A stretch of 21,087 nucleotides of DNA from contig DADP01000007.1 in NCBI GenBank assembly GCA_002495025.1, positions 1-21,087 on the forward strand, written 5' to 3'. The notes under the pieces are model-generated. The model searched no databases. It saw nothing but the letters and a program-made list of their open reading frames with translations, and was not told the DNA's origin. The position numbers and the translations under genes were made by a program. Numbering within the stretch: position 1 is the first letter of the stretch; each line of letters starts with the position of its first letter. The stretch is from Desulfurococcaceae archaeon UBA285 (GTDB lineage Archaea; Thermoproteota; Thermoprotei_A; Sulfolobales; Desulfurococcaceae). Below are positions 20,803 to 21,087 of the stretch, piece after piece.

Positions 20803-21087
20803 TTACGAGCACAACTTGTAGAGCACTATTTTACGCCTACCTCTACTCGCCGGTTCTTCACAAACCAATCCGTCTTCAACGAGAGATTTAATTGTCTTGT
20901 AGACACCTCTCAGAGAATACTCGTTATTATACCTCCAGATTTCATATGCTGATGCCTTACCTAGTTTTTCAAGTGTTTTCAATACCTGTTCTGCTAGTTT
21001 ACTCCTCCTCTTTCTTGTTCTCGGCTTGTAGCCTATAGTTAATACTGCAATAGAATTACCTAGCGATCTCGCTACTTGAAAACCTAT
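20803..21087 (-). CDS. C-terminal part of a winged-helix DNA-binding protein (5' truncated by window edge)
   Basis: The minus strand is open from the window edge to a TAA at 20803-20805, giving 94 residues of a protein whose start lies beyond 21087. After a basic linker (GYKPRTRKRRSKLA) the sequence has a winged-helix pattern: EQVLKTLEKLGKASAYEIWR, then YSLRGVYKTIKSLVEDGLV as helix-turn-recognition helix, and PASRGRRKIVLYKL as the wing and last strand. It probably binds DNA as a transcription factor or similar; the specific family cannot be told without the N-terminus. It converges with the THUMP gene with a 2-nt gap. Confidence 0.7.
   Translation of the reverse strand: MGFQVARSLGNSIAVLTIGYKPRTRKRRSKLAEQVLKTLEKLGKASAYEIWRYNNEYSLRGVYKTIKSLVEDGLVCEEPASRGRRKIVLYKLCS

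Noticed and set aside
1..21087. CRISPR arrays, insertion sequences, integrase genes, attachment sites or rRNA genes
   Set aside because: No regularly spaced repeats, transposase or integrase motifs, terminal inverted repeats or rRNA-like stretches were seen.

Overview
The window looks like chromosomal DNA of a hyperthermophilic crenarchaeote (Thermoproteota), most plausibly Desulfurococcales. The basis is its gene content (crenarchaeal OB-fold SSB, ferredoxin-dependent indolepyruvate oxidoreductase, preQ0 genes for archaeosine, NikR, a three-gene GlpA-like/GlpB-like/DUF1667 operon), AT-rich DNA with heavy AGA/AGG and ATA codon use, many GTG and TTG starts, TATA-type promoters and short pyrimidine-tract terminators. 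The genus is an inference; no rRNA is present to fix it.

Layout. 1-417: C-terminal end of a Thr-rich cell-surface protein with a membrane anchor. 510-3624 (+): a tightly overlapping operon of two FAD oxidoreductases and a DUF1667 protein. 3616-4053 (-): NikR, convergent with that operon. 4141-6698 (-): queD, queE and queC, the preQ0 branch leading to archaeosine in tRNA; QueD carries a long N-terminal extension. 6844-7098 (-): a small orphan helical protein. 7099-7414: a non-coding stretch with a candidate C/D box sRNA, a TATA-like element inside paired 11-bp dyads, a perfect 20-bp palindrome and a pyrimidine-tract terminator. 7415-9865 (-): iorB and iorA, with iorA interrupted by a one-base frameshift in a run of five Gs. 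9917-11390 (-): a DUF4380-type protein and a PH/SHOCT protein. 11462-12886 (-): ThiI with a rhodanese domain.

12991-15905 (+): pyrF-pyrE-pyrK-pyrD, the last three reaction steps to UMP, closely packed. 15906-16071: a GC-rich potential RNA structure. 16072-17690 (-): a His-rich PqqD-like protein overlapping an SSB gene, then an orphan helical protein 2 bp from a DUF123 (GIY-YIG-like) gene. 17735-17795 (+): a second, very canonical C/D box sRNA candidate directly before the start of a MoxR-type AAA+ ATPase gene, which overlaps a VWA-domain partner gene (17807-20220). 20276-20800 (+): a THUMP-domain protein. 20803-21087 (-): the C-terminal end of a winged-helix protein.

RNA modification is a recurrent theme: preQ0 genes, ThiI, a THUMP protein and two candidate methylation-guide RNAs. 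The most notable points are the two sRNAs, the regulatory-looking spacer at 7099-7414, the iorA frameshift, the extended QueD and an Asp-to-Glu change in the PyrF catalytic motif. I found no obviously new multi-gene defence or mobile system.
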